Assembly: GCA_019310865.1 (NCBI GenBank)
Contig: JAFDDL010000082.1
Coordinates: 1-11,864 of the forward strand
DNA: 11,864 bases
Source of the DNA: Deltaproteobacteria bacterium
Lineage (GTDB): Bacteria; Desulfobacterota; Desulfobacteria; Desulfobacterales; JAFDDL01
Reading direction: 5' to 3'
The position numbers and the translations under genes are program-made. Positions 1 through 7,785 of the stretch are shown piece after piece. The stretch's first letter is position 1. Each line of letters begins with the position of its first letter. The notes beneath the pieces were generated by a model. That model made no database searches. It was not told where the DNA came from and worked only from the letters and a program-made list of their open reading frames with translations.

Positions 1-354
1 TATTGTGTGGCGGACGAGGATATTGATGAGTTCACAGACACCTTTGCTAAACGGGTGGCGTTGATGCCATGGCAAGTATCAACTCAATACAAGAGAGCTA
101 TGAAAAAGGCATATGAAATGATGGGAATCCGAACCGCTATGGAAACGTGTTCTCAATTTACTTTTCATAGAACTGCAGATACTGAATATGTAAAAAAAAT
201 GTACGAAATATTGTGGACAAAACCTCTCACGGAATATCTAACAATCCGGGACAAGCCATATCAGGACTATCGAACTGCGGAGGAAGCAATATTGGCGCGC
301 GCTGAAGGAAGAACTCATAAACGGGAGAAAGCTATGGATAGTAAAAATAAATAA
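1..354 (+). CDS. Crotonase (enoyl-CoA hydratase/isomerase) family protein, C-terminal part only
   Basis: The reading frame is open to the left edge, so the gene starts outside the window and about 117 C-terminal residues are visible. The visible part fits the helical C-terminus of the crotonase fold: an acidic 'ADEDIDEF' helix start, then 'AKRVALMPWQ', then a lysine-rich helix (QYKRAMKKAYE). In this family that stretch follows the 'GLVDRVV' segment. The tail after it, with 'RDKPYQDYRTAEEA', resembles the C-terminal extension of crotonases that end in an 'RD-x-P-F/Y-x-D-Y' stretch. The oxyanion-hole and catalytic residues lie upstream and cannot be judged. It ends 10 bp before the next gene, which has its own ribosome binding site, so the two are probably cotranscribed. 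The family call is by pattern recognition; the substrate is unknown. Confidence 0.72.
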   Translation, partial: YCVADEDIDEFTDTFAKRVALMPWQVSTQYKRAMKKAYEMMGIRTAMETCSQFTFHRTADTEYVKKMYEILWTKPLTEYLTIRDKPYQDYRTAEEAILARAEGRTHKREKAMDSKNK

Positions 355-364
355 GGAGCCTTCC

Positions 365-1360
365 ATGATTCAAACGAAAATTACTGAAATGTTCGGCAAT
401 GAGCACCCCATCATCTGTGGCGGGATGATGTGGCTATGCAAACCGCCACTTTGTGCTGCAATTTCAAACGCCGGCGGCATGGGGAACCTGACGGCCGCCA
501 ATTACGAAACCGAGGAGGCGTTTCGGGCCGCGATCCATGAAACACGAACGTTGACAGATAAACCGTTCACGGTCAATGTCACCATATTGCCCTCGGTTCG
601 AATTACCGAAGAACATTATAAAATGTATCTGCGTGTCTGCGCAGAAGAACAGGTGGCCGCGCTGGAAATTTCCGGTATGCCCATTGACAAGGCCTGCGGG
701 ATGGAAACCATTGAACTTCTGAAAAAAGCCGGGGTCAAACTGTTTCACAAGGTCGGATCCGTTCGCCATGCCCGCCATGCCGAGAGCGTCGGCTATGATG
801 GGATCTATGCGGCCGGTATTGAAGAAGGCGGACACCCGCTTGACGACGACGTGACCACCATGCTGCTAACCCCCAGAATCAAGGCAAGTGTATCCATTCC
901 GGTGGTGACCGTTGGCGGAATAGCCGATGGGCATACCATGGCAGCGGCTTTGATGCTTGGAGCGGATGCCGTGATGATGGCCAGCCGATTCATTGCAACC
1001 AAGGAGTGCCAGGTCCACGAAAACATCAAACAGGAGCTGATCCGCCGGCAGGAAAATGACACGACGCTTATCTGCAAGTCATTGAACCTGCAAGGCAGAG
1101 CCCTTAAAAACAAGACCGTGGAATGCGTCCTGGAGGAAGAAGCCTGCGGCAGCGGATTCGAGAAAATTTATCCGTTTATCGCCGGAGAACGTTGCATCAA
1201 GGCTTGGGAGACCGGTGATGTCGATCTTGCCCCCATGTATGTGGGGCAATCCATAGGATTGATTGAGGATATTCCGAGTTGCTCAGAGCTTGTTACTAGA
1301 ATAACCGCCCAGGCTGAGGCGCGAATAGGGGAATGTCAGGCCATGATTCGACATAACTAA
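365..1360 (+). CDS. Nitronate monooxygenase / FabK-like NAD(P)H-dependent flavin oxidoreductase
   Basis: A 331-residue FMN-dependent TIM-barrel enzyme of the 2-nitropropane dioxygenase (NMO/FabK/IpdC) family. The family N-terminus is clear: 'GNEHPIICGGM' then 'AISNAGGMGNL' (flavin-binding strand 1 and loop). Later come 'IEEGGH' with the family His at residue 157, 'VGGIADG' at residues 183-189, and 'LGADAVMMASRF', which form the phosphate-binding end of the FMN site. Length is normal and no defect is visible. The ATG at 365 follows a good Shine-Dalgarno (AAGGAG) 10 bp after the crotonase stop, and a thiolase follows. In such acyl-CoA clusters this family often acts as a CoA-thioester dehydrogenase/reductase rather than on nitroalkanes; the cholesterol-catabolism enzyme IpdC is one example. 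The true substrate here is unknown. Confidence 0.85.
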   Translation: MIQTKITEMFGNEHPIICGGMMWLCKPPLCAAISNAGGMGNLTAANYETEEAFRAAIHETRTLTDKPFTVNVTILPSVRITEEHYKMYLRVCAEEQVAALEISGMPIDKACGMETIELLKKAGVKLFHKVGSVRHARHAESVGYDGIYAAGIEEGGHPLDDDVTTMLLTPRIKASVSIPVVTVGGIADGHTMAAALMLGADAVMMASRFIATKECQVHENIKQELIRRQENDTTLICKSLNLQGRALKNKTVECVLEEEACGSGFEKIYPFIAGERCIKAWETGDVDLAPMYVGQSIGLIEDIPSCSELVTRITAQAEARIGECQAMIRHN

Positions 1361-1382
1361 TTTGATGAATAAGGGGGTAATA

Positions 1383-2598
1383 ATGAGATTGAGAAATGCA
1401 GTCATTGTGGAAGGTGAAACCCAACATGATCGAGGATTTTGGAATTGGAAACGGCGCCGGTAGCGCCCATCCGGATCTCACTGGGCTAAACATGATTTCG
1501 AGGTTAGCCGGCTTGCCTTATGAAGTGCCCAATTTTTATTCTAACCGGCACTGTGCGTCCAGCATGGAAACCATGCACCGGATTGCGATGGCTATTATTC
1601 TCGGTGAGTATGATTGTGGCATCGCCTTCGGCGTCGAACGGATGACCCGTGAATTGATGGGAGGAAGGGGTGCACCGGCTGAAGAAACTCGCATCAACTC
1701 GTTCAATACGCGGACGCTCGAACCGACTCAGGAACAGCGGGATATGGCATTGGATCACTTCGAATATTTTTCCGTACCGATACCGGACTCCATACTAGAT
1801 TCAACACCTTTAGTATCGATGGTGCAAACCGCTCAGAACATTGTGGAGATGTATGATCTGAGTCGTGAGGAGCTTGACGCATTTGCATTGCGCAGCCAAC
1901 ATAAGCTTGCCGCTGCCTATGAAGCCGGTATTTATAAAGATGAAGTTATTCCTCTTGAGGTTGAGGATCCCGTGTTTGATGAAGACGGCAACTGGGTCGA
2001 GAAAGAAAAAGGCCCCATGATAGTTTTTGATAAAGATGAGTGTATCCGACCCAATACCACCATGGAGGGGTTGGCAAAGCTCAAACCGGTTCGCGGTATT
2101 GTGAGTTACAACAACCAGGAACTCCGGATCACCGCCGGCAATTCCTGCCCTACAAATACAGCTGCAGCAGCCCTGCTTATCATGAGCGAAGAAAAGGCGA
2201 TTAAATTGGGTCTAGAGCCGCTGGCGCGTATCATAGGGTGGGGTAACGGTGGTGTTAAGCAGCAGATTATGGGGCTTGGTCCGATAGTATCTACAATAAA
2301 GGCCCTTCGACATGCCGAGCTGGAAACTGATCAGATTGATCGGGTCGAATTTAACGAGGCGTTTGCTGCCCAAGTGATACCGTCTCTCAAGGATCTTAAT
2401 ATTCCAGAGGAGAAGGTGAATGTCAACGGAGGTTCCATCGGTATAGGGCATCCCGTTGGTGCTACTGGTGCCCGTATGGCAATGACACTTTGTAAGGAGC
2501 TTCGACGCAGCGGAAAACGTTTCGGTCTGATCACCCAGTGCATCGGCGCCGGTCAGGGGGCGACAACGATATTCGAAAACATGGACAGGAGTTGTTGA
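1383..2598 (+). pseudogene. Thiolase (acetyl-CoA C-acyltransferase family) with out-of-frame 5' deletion
   Basis: The natural start is the ATG at 1383, after an AAGGGGG ribosome site. It encodes MRLRNAVIVEG, the usual first strand of a thiolase, but that frame ends at a TAG at about 1461. From about 1414 thiolase homology resumes in the +1 frame ('KPNMIEDFGIGNG...') and continues to 2598. Roughly 30-40 residues of the N-terminal core are missing at a junction at about 1410-1417. The rest is well preserved: nucleophile Cys in 'SNRHCASSMET' (codon 1552-1554), 'NEAFAAQ', His in 'IGIGHPVGATGAR' (codon 2449-2451), and the second Cys in 'QCIGAGQG' (codon 2539-2541). A 400-residue product starting at the ATG at 1396 is possible on paper. 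It would lack the first beta-alpha unit of the fold and that ATG has no ribosome site. The gene is most likely inactive, and recently so because the active-site motifs are intact. Confidence 0.75.
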
Positions 2599-2599
2599 A

Positions 2600-2795
2600 T
2601 GAAGCTGGAATCGGTCATCCGCGTTCCAGGTCTCCGATGCGTGAAAACCGGTGTGAACATACCCTGGGCACAATGCCTGTACGCTGATTCCATATTCTTT
2701 CACTTCCAGTTGCAGCGTTTCGGAAAAACTATTGATGTATGCCTTTGTAGCGCCATAGGATAATGAAGACGGGACGTAAAAAAAGGCTGATATGG
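2600..2795 (-). pseudogene. Short-chain dehydrogenase/reductase (SDR), C-terminal fragment
   Basis: On the minus strand a reading frame encodes 'YVPSSLSYGATKAY', then '...SETLQLEVKEYGI', then 'SVQALCPGYVHTGFH'. This is the catalytic YxxxK helix (Tyr codon 2755-2757, Lys codon 2743-2745) followed by the 'PG-x-V-x-T' strand of a classical SDR. The N-terminal Rossmann half with its glycine-rich NAD(P) loop is absent. Its place is taken by the start of an MFS transporter gene (junction near 2790-2800). Past about 2600 the frame merges with the antisense of the thiolase 3' end, so the natural C-terminus is also lost. No start codon or ribosome site fits. It is a relic of an SDR gene that may once have belonged to the leftward operon; the homology is clear although the piece is only about 65 residues. 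Confidence 0.75.
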
Positions 2796-3004
2796 ATAAA
2801 CATTGGGGCCATCAGGCCTACCAACAGGTTACTCAGCCCCAGTGCAAGTGAAGCAGGTCCCCGGGCCCATCCCATATCGGTGACTAAAGCCGGAAAGATA
2901 ACGGTGGGAGAATACATAACACACCCAACTAGAAACATGATGATGAGAAAAAAGATCACGTTTCTTCATCCGACAAACTTTTCTGCCTGTTTTTTGGCAT
3001 CCAT
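2796..3004 (-). pseudogene. MFS transporter, N-terminal fragment with in-frame TGA
   Basis: The start is the ATG at 3002-3004, with AGGAG 7 bp before it. It encodes MDAKKQAEKFVG, then TGA (2966-2968), then in the same frame 'RNVIFFLIIMFLVGCVMYSP' and on through 'VIFPALVTDMGWARG' and 'SNLLVGLMAPMF'. This is typical first-helix and loop sequence of a major facilitator transporter that expects a partner helix. A Trp (TGG) at the TGA position would give the familiar 'GWRN' opening, so a single transition explains the stop. After about residue 69 (near 2798) the homology ends abruptly and an SDR fragment begins. About 340 residues of a normal MFS protein are missing. The gene begins 39 bp after the flavoprotein stop and was probably the next cistron of the same operon. 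Confidence 0.75.
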
Positions 3005-3043
3005 TCGTCGCTCCTGCTTGTTACTCGATTATTGCTGGATAGA

Positions 3044-3790
3044 TTATCGGTTCCTCGCTTCATCTATGGACTGCCGGATGAACTTATTGGCGAATTCATG
3101 CTGTTCTTCTACTGAATAGGGCACAAAATCACGGCTGACGATTTTGAGCGTCTCGGGAGACATCTTTCCTTCTTGAACAAGCTGACGACCGGCCTCTTTT
3201 GCGGCATCGAATATGTCATCGACCGGAACACCCATTTCTTTCATGGGCATGAGCATAGGACCACTTGGGCGCAGTAATGCGCCGGCAAATTCTAGAGGTT
3301 TCCCATTTTTGAGAATACGCTTGCAATAGTTCGCAAATTGGTGAAGCAATGCATCGAAATTTTCGAGCTCCGGAAAACCACAATTCGAGATCAGAACGAT
3401 TTTGCTGAGATTGACCGTATTACGCAGGGGGTGTGCGGAATAGCCATTGTATAACTCGAAGAGCCCCGAGGATAATGGACTCTCTCTGTCTATAATGCGC
3501 TTCATTGTGGAGGTCATTCCTTCGCAATAAAGCGGTGTTGCGTACACACAGATGTCCGCTCCCCCCCACTTTGGGTAGATCCACTGCATATCATCCTTAA
3601 TAATACATTCGCCAGGCTTCTTTAAAATACAATGAAACTCGCCTTCACAGGGTTTGACCTTTAATTTTTTCGTATAGAACAGTTCTACTTCGGCTCCTGC
3701 TTCTGTTAGACCATCAAGGAAAGGAGCAAGGATTAAATGGGTGTTGCCTTTATCCATATTGGGGCTGCTATTGAATGCTATTACCTTCAT
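3044..3790 (-). CDS. Flavodoxin-fold NAD(P)H-dependent FMN oxidoreductase (iron-sulfur flavoprotein-like)
   Basis: A 248-residue protein of the NADPH-dependent FMN reductase / Isf-like family. Residues 1-17 hold the phosphate-binding loop (MKVIAFNSSP..KGNT). Residues 48-68 hold a Cys-rich segment ending in 'GECIIKDDM', then 'ADICVYATPLYCEGMTSTMK' and 'IIDRE', all standard for the family. True iron-sulfur flavoproteins have four compact Cys ligands. Here Cys48, Cys54 and Cys62 are present but the expected middle ligand is Glu51, so a [4Fe-4S] cluster is doubtful and FMN alone more likely. The start at 3790 has a strong AAGGAGGA site. The gene lies 15 bp after the aminotransferase stop, which indicates one transcript. 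The likely role is flavin-dependent reduction of an organic substrate or electron carrier in the cytoplasm; the substrate is unknown. Confidence 0.82.
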   Translation of the reverse strand: MKVIAFNSSPNMDKGNTHLILAPFLDGLTEAGAEVELFYTKKLKVKPCEGEFHCILKKPGECIIKDDMQWIYPKWGGADICVYATPLYCEGMTSTMKRIIDRESPLSSGLFELYNGYSAHPLRNTVNLSKIVLISNCGFPELENFDALLHQFANYCKRILKNGKPLEFAGALLRPSGPMLMPMKEMGVPVDDIFDAAKEAGRQLVQEGKMSPETLKIVSRDFVPYSVEEQHEFANKFIRQSIDEARNR

Positions 3791-3805
3791 GATTCCTCCT
3801 TCATT

Positions 3806-5191
3806 TCAGGGAGTAACCCCCATCTGTTTTTCCCAGATCGTCAAGGTTTTATCTACGGCATCGAGCAGCTCATCCACATGTGCTTCGGAGGTGCAGAGTG
3901 GCGGCGCTATCCAGAAGGGAAGCCCCCGTTTCCGCCCACCCGGATGGCGAGGTCCATACAGGGTGCTGTAAAAAACAACGCCATTTTCCAGGCCGGCGGA
4001 ATGCAGCCGGAATTCGGCATGGGCGTTGCGCGGGAAGAAATCCATGGTTTCCTTGTCGGCCACGATTTCAATAGCCATAAAAAGGCCACGTCCGCGGGCG
4101 TCTGCCACGGTGGTGTGTTTCAAAAGGCGATCCTTTTGCGAATGTAGGTAAGCACCTACCTTGGCGCTGTTTTCCACCAGACCGTCTTTTTCCAATATAT
4201 CTATGACCGCCAGAGACGCTGCACAGGCAACCGGATGGCCCTGGTTGGTAAATCCATGGATGAAATAAGAACCCTTGGCAAAAGGTTCGTTGACTTTGTC
4301 GCTGATCATCACGCCCCCCAGGGGCGCATAGAGGCTGGTGATGCCTTTGCCCATGATCATCAGATCCGCCTGCACATCAAAGTGTTCCATGCAGAACCAT
4401 TTGCCGCATCGCCCGAAACCGCTGACCACCTCGTCGGCGATCAATAAAATATCATAATAATCACAGATCTCCCGGATTGTCTTCCAGTAGCCGGCGGGCG
4501 CCATCAGGCCGTATTCCGGTCCGCAACCCCAGGGTGTGGCAATGTAGGCCGAAATGTGCTGCTTTCCGGTGTAGTGGATGCATTCCGCCAGGTTCCGGGC
4601 CATTTTGACGCCCCATTGCTCCGCATCCATTTCTTCGGGACGACCGAAATGGGTGTACTGCAGAATCTTGGGCCATTTGAGCAGCATGTTGTCAAAGGGT
4701 TTTCTCATGCTTGGCGTCCCGGTCACCGAAAGGGCGCCCAGACTCACACCGTGATAGCTTTCCCAGTTTGAGATAACGATGTTTTTTTCCGGTTTCCCGG
4801 TGGTAATGTGGTATTGTCGGGCAATTTTAATGGCCGACTCCACGGCGTCCGAACCGCCGCCCGCGGACAGGTAGGCCGTATTCAGGTCGCCGGGGGATAT
4901 TTCGGCCAGTTTTGCACACAATTTCGCTTTGCTCTGGTCGGACAAAAAAGGATGGCAATAGGCGTACTTGTCGAGCTGCTTTGCAATGGCCTCGTTCACC
5001 CGTTTGTCACCGTGGCCGATGCCCACCGCCATGGGGCCACCGGAAATATCGATATAACGATTTCCATCGGTATCGTAGAGATAAATCCCTTCAGCACGGT
5101 CCAGGATCGGCTCGAACGTATGGGATGAAAAGATACTGCCCCACATCCCTTCCGGCTTTCGATGATTGTATGTAGTCTGGTTGTTTGTCAT
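3806..5191 (-). CDS. Class III (omega-type) PLP-dependent aminotransferase
   Basis: A 461-residue fold-type I aminotransferase, full length for class III. Visible landmarks are 'YLYDTDGNRYIDISGG' near the N-terminus, the cofactor phosphate loop 'SAGGGSDAVE' (usually TNSGSEAVE), 'WESYHGVSLGALSVTG', Asp253 in 'LIADEVVSGFGR' that holds the pyridine nitrogen, and Lys282 in 'MGKGITSLYAPLGG' for the Schiff base. The segment normally reading 'EP-x-x-G-x-G' is 'TPWGCGPEYG' here, so the conserved Glu is Thr219, which may signal an unusual substrate range. The ATG at 5191 is preceded by a weak AAGAGA site; an upstream ATG is out of frame. It follows the TonB receptor with a terminator between them and precedes the flavoprotein gene by 15 bp. 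It probably transfers an amino group from an omega-amine or amino acid to a keto acid; the substrate is not identifiable. Confidence 0.88.
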   Translation of the reverse strand: MTNNQTTYNHRKPEGMWGSIFSSHTFEPILDRAEGIYLYDTDGNRYIDISGGPMAVGIGHGDKRVNEAIAKQLDKYAYCHPFLSDQSKAKLCAKLAEISPGDLNTAYLSAGGGSDAVESAIKIARQYHITTGKPEKNIVISNWESYHGVSLGALSVTGTPSMRKPFDNMLLKWPKILQYTHFGRPEEMDAEQWGVKMARNLAECIHYTGKQHISAYIATPWGCGPEYGLMAPAGYWKTIREICDYYDILLIADEVVSGFGRCGKWFCMEHFDVQADLMIMGKGITSLYAPLGGVMISDKVNEPFAKGSYFIHGFTNQGHPVACAASLAVIDILEKDGLVENSAKVGAYLHSQKDRLLKHTTVADARGRGLFMAIEIVADKETMDFFPRNAHAEFRLHSAGLENGVVFYSTLYGPRHPGGRKRGLPFWIAPPLCTSEAHVDELLDAVDKTLTIWEKQMGVTP

Positions 5192-5227
5192 GTTGATCTC
5201 TTTTCTTTTTCATTGGCCTGCGGATAC

Positions 5228-5270
5228 AAAAAAGATTCCCGCTGACCTTGCAAAGCCAGTCGGGAATCTT
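5228..5270 (-). terminator. Rho-independent terminator after the TonB-dependent receptor gene
   Basis: A perfect 10-bp inverted repeat (AAGATTCCCG at 5232-5241, CGGGAATCTT at 5261-5270) has extra pairing inside (CTG/CAG with one bulged base). On the minus strand the stem runs into six consecutive T (5233-5228). It lies about 25 bp past the receptor stop and 37 bp before the aminotransferase start, so it should cut or attenuate transcription between the two genes. Confidence 0.85.
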
Positions 5271-5295
5271 GAATATTACAGTTTTTAAATCTAAT

Positions 5296-7536
5296 CTAGA
5301 ACCTATACCCAATATTAAAACCAAACGTACGCGGGGAGGGTGATGTTTCAGTAACCAAGGACCCATAGAATGTGCCGCTAATACTTCGCCATATAGGGTC
5401 ATCATTATCCTGAATGTTTCTAACAAACATCTTAGCGTACCACTTTCCTTCAAAACTTTCATAGTTCAATGTAACATCAGTTTTGATATAGGCTTCCAGC
5501 TCGTCAATCGTTTTATTGAATGCTCTGGTGTAAATTTCATCCTGCCAGTAAAAGTCAATGCGGGGGGTTAAAAATCCCCATTTTCCCATATCCACCGTGT
5601 ACTGGGCGTTGAGTTTCACTGTCCATTTGGGAGTTTTTGGTAATTGATTGCCGGATAGATCTTCCACTGCCGTTCCCGGTATAGAAGAATCATCGGAACG
5701 ATATTCATCAAAAGTTGCATCCAAAAATGCCACACTACCACCCAACTCAAAACCGCGTGTTGGACGGCCTATCAAATCCAGTTCAAAGCCCTGAATCGTC
5801 GCTTTTGCTGCATTGGTCGTCGCTCTGGTAAGGTCCTTCCAGGTCATAAGCTGCAGATCTGTATATTCACTGTAATAAGCTGAAAAATTGACCTGGAGGC
5901 GATTGTCCAGAAACTTGTTTTTTGATCCTGCCTCGTAAGAAAGGACATATTCAGGATCATAGGTGTTTAATCCTGCTAACCCTTGACTCGTGCCGCCGCC
6001 CTTGTAGCCGCTGGCGACGGATGTATAGAGAAAATTTTGGTCAGACAACTGGTAATCGATGATACCTTTCCATGTAGTTTCATTCCAATCCTGTTCATAC
6101 TCATATTGCATTGGATAAAAAACACCGGAACCGTAATCAGCCGGATTGTAAGTAATAAAGACCCATGGAATAAAAACATCATATACACTCTTTTTTTTAT
6201 CTTTGGTATATCTGATCCCGCCGGTCAATTTCAACTTATCGGTTAACTCATACGATGCCTGAGCATATCCAGCATATGATTGATTATCGATTTTTTGGTC
6301 GGCGGCATAGCCATCAAGTATAGCACCCGGTCCACCATTATAATCATTGCTCTCTTCATCAAAGTAAAATAAACCGGTTATAAATTCAAAAGGGCCGCCA
6401 AAGGCCGATATCAGCTGCAATTCCTGAACCCATTGATCTCTTGCTCTTTTATACTCCATGTTTTGAATGTATTGATCGGAATGATCTAAATCATTAAGGG
6501 CTTTATACTTCTCCTTGTGATTTGCCGTTAAAGAGGAAACAACAACTCCACCAAGATTCCAGTTCAATTTTAAATATAAACCCTCAAAGGAGTTATTTTC
6601 GTCATTATCCGTATCCTCTCGTATTTCACGCGGATCTTTCGCCCACTTAGCATTTGTATATTGGATGCCATTCCAAGTACCTACGGTGGGAAAAGCTGGA
6701 ACTAAGATTCCTGTCTGGAAGTTACCGATAACATTTTTTGCCGGTACTCCGCCCTTATAATCTTCCCTTGTGTAGCTCAATAGAACGTCAATATTCGGCG
6801 TAATTAACCATTGTAAATGCCCGCGAAATGACCGGCTGTCTATGCTATCAACCGGATTTCCCGTCGTAAGATTTTCAGTATATCCATCTCGGTCTTCTGT
6901 CTGCCAGGCGGTCCTGAAATGGAGCTTGTCCTTTTTAATGGGTATGTTAATCGCGCCTCGTGTTCTGAGCATGTCGTAGCTCCCACCTAAAACATCTGCA
7001 TAACCCTCAAACTCAGATGTCGGTTTTTTTGTAACATAGTTGATAGCTCCACCGGTTGCATTTCTTCCATACAGGGTGCCTTGGGGTCCTCTCAGCACCT
7101 CGACACGCTCCATGTCAAAAATGGGTTGGGAGGCTGCAAAAGAGCCCTTTTGATAGACACCGTCCATATGAAACGCAACGCCCCCATCAGCTCCGACAGA
7201 CCCTATATCAGTACCGATACCGCGAATCCATATCTTCGACCAGGTACGGTTTCCGGCGAATTGCGAATTCATTCCCGGTACGTTGTCCTGAAGAGAATAT
7301 TGATCCAAAATACCCTTCCCGTTCAACATGTCATCATCAAAAGCCGTGATGGCAACAGGTGTTTGCTGGACATTGGTTTCACGCTTTTGTGCAGTCACAA
7401 TGATCTCTTCAAGAATGTAATCTTTGGAGGATTCTTCCTGGGCGGATTCATCCTGGGCGGATACCGCGGAAAACGCACTTAATACCATCCCCATTGACAA
7501 TAGAACCGTCAATACCATCAATGCTGATTTCTTCAT
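5296..7536 (-). CDS. TonB-dependent outer-membrane receptor
   Basis: A 746-residue receptor for energised uptake across the outer membrane. Residues 1-27 form a signal peptide (MKKSALMVLTVLLSMG..., cleavage after VSA). An acidic spacer follows, then a TonB box in 'LEEIIVTAQKRE', the plug domain with 'NVPGM', 'IRGIG' and 'VEVLRGPQGTLYGRNATGGA', and a long beta-barrel ending in 'FGFNIGYRF' with the C-terminal aromatic residue needed for barrel assembly. There is no N-terminal STN signalling domain, so it is not a FecA-type transducer. The plug style ('VTAQKRE...TPVAITAF') is that of receptors often found beside catabolic genes. The ATG at 7536 has a good AAGGAG site. It is probably transcribed from the sigma54-type promoter about 250 bp upstream under the adjacent activator. 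The ligand is unknown; neighbouring aminotransferase and flavoprotein genes suggest an organic, possibly nitrogenous compound. Confidence 0.95.
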   Translation of the reverse strand: MKKSALMVLTVLLSMGMVLSAFSAVSAQDESAQEESSKDYILEEIIVTAQKRETNVQQTPVAITAFDDDMLNGKGILDQYSLQDNVPGMNSQFAGNRTWSKIWIRGIGTDIGSVGADGGVAFHMDGVYQKGSFAASQPIFDMERVEVLRGPQGTLYGRNATGGAINYVTKKPTSEFEGYADVLGGSYDMLRTRGAINIPIKKDKLHFRTAWQTEDRDGYTENLTTGNPVDSIDSRSFRGHLQWLITPNIDVLLSYTREDYKGGVPAKNVIGNFQTGILVPAFPTVGTWNGIQYTNAKWAKDPREIREDTDNDENNSFEGLYLKLNWNLGGVVVSSLTANHKEKYKALNDLDHSDQYIQNMEYKRARDQWVQELQLISAFGGPFEFITGLFYFDEESNDYNGGPGAILDGYAADQKIDNQSYAGYAQASYELTDKLKLTGGIRYTKDKKKSVYDVFIPWVFITYNPADYGSGVFYPMQYEYEQDWNETTWKGIIDYQLSDQNFLYTSVASGYKGGGTSQGLAGLNTYDPEYVLSYEAGSKNKFLDNRLQVNFSAYYSEYTDLQLMTWKDLTRATTNAAKATIQGFELDLIGRPTRGFELGGSVAFLDATFDEYRSDDSSIPGTAVEDLSGNQLPKTPKWTVKLNAQYTVDMGKWGFLTPRIDFYWQDEIYTRAFNKTIDELEAYIKTDVTLNYESFEGKWYAKMFVRNIQDNDDPIWRSISGTFYGSLVTETSPSPRTFGFNIGYRF
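7429..7458 (-). repeat. 15-bp tandem duplication in the receptor gene
   Basis: Two adjacent 15-bp units (GGATTCTTCCTGGGC and GGATTCATCCTGGGC, + strand) differ at one base. They encode a doubled AQ(D/E)ES in the mature N-terminus, just after the signal peptide. The duplication is in frame and probably neutral. Confidence 0.8.
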
Positions 7537-7572
7537 AACACCTTCTCCTTTAAGTTAAGAGGTTTTTAGCAG

Positions 7573-7592
7573 TTTGTCGGAAATCCGACAAA
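7573..7592. promoter_or_regulatory. 20-bp dyad in the receptor leader (TGT-N10-ACA type)
   Basis: TTTGTCGGAAATCCGACAAA is a perfect 9-bp inverted repeat around AA, 37 bp upstream of the receptor ATG. It fits the TGT-N10-ACA pattern of NifA-type enhancer sites. As RNA it would fold into an 8-bp stem with a 4-base loop just before the ribosome site. No T-run follows on either strand, so it is not a terminator. It shares the half-site TTTGTCG with the dyad at 7951-7970, arranged in the opposite order. Confidence 0.6.
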
Positions 7593-7624
7593 ACCCTTCA
7601 TATCGCATGCTTTACCCTACTGAT

Positions 7625-7771
7625 TTATTCACACAATGTCCTCCTTTTTTTGTTCCGGGTTAAAACTTCTTCCAGTGTTTGAATCGATTTATAGTTCAGC
7701 ACGCCATCCGCTCTTATGGGGATTGAGTCGGAACCGGGCTTTTTTCCTGTATATGTATCATTGGTGTTTCC
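7625..7771 (-). other. Short open frame in the receptor leader, possible transposase tail
   Basis: A minus-strand frame without an obvious start ends at a TAA (7625-7627) and has protein-like content: 'RADGVLNYKSIQTLEEVL' then 'TRNKKRR'. The Tyr-Lys-Ser-Ile helix weakly recalls the C-terminus of IS21-type IstA. Inside its 3' end is a very strong ribosome site (AGGAGGAC, 7638-7645) followed by GTG and an immediate TGA, as if a downstream istB had been removed. The similarity is from memory and weak; it may be chance. Confidence 0.2.
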
Positions 7772-7785
7772 CTACACAATATGTC

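Noticed and set aside
464..1113. Minus-strand open frames over the nitronate monooxygenase gene
   Set aside because: They are mirror frames of a well-conserved enzyme with no start signals or family features.
2212..2598. Continuation of the SDR-containing minus-strand frame leftward under the thiolase
   Set aside because: The SDR homology stops near 2600; the remainder is antisense of conserved thiolase sequence and has no protein-family character.
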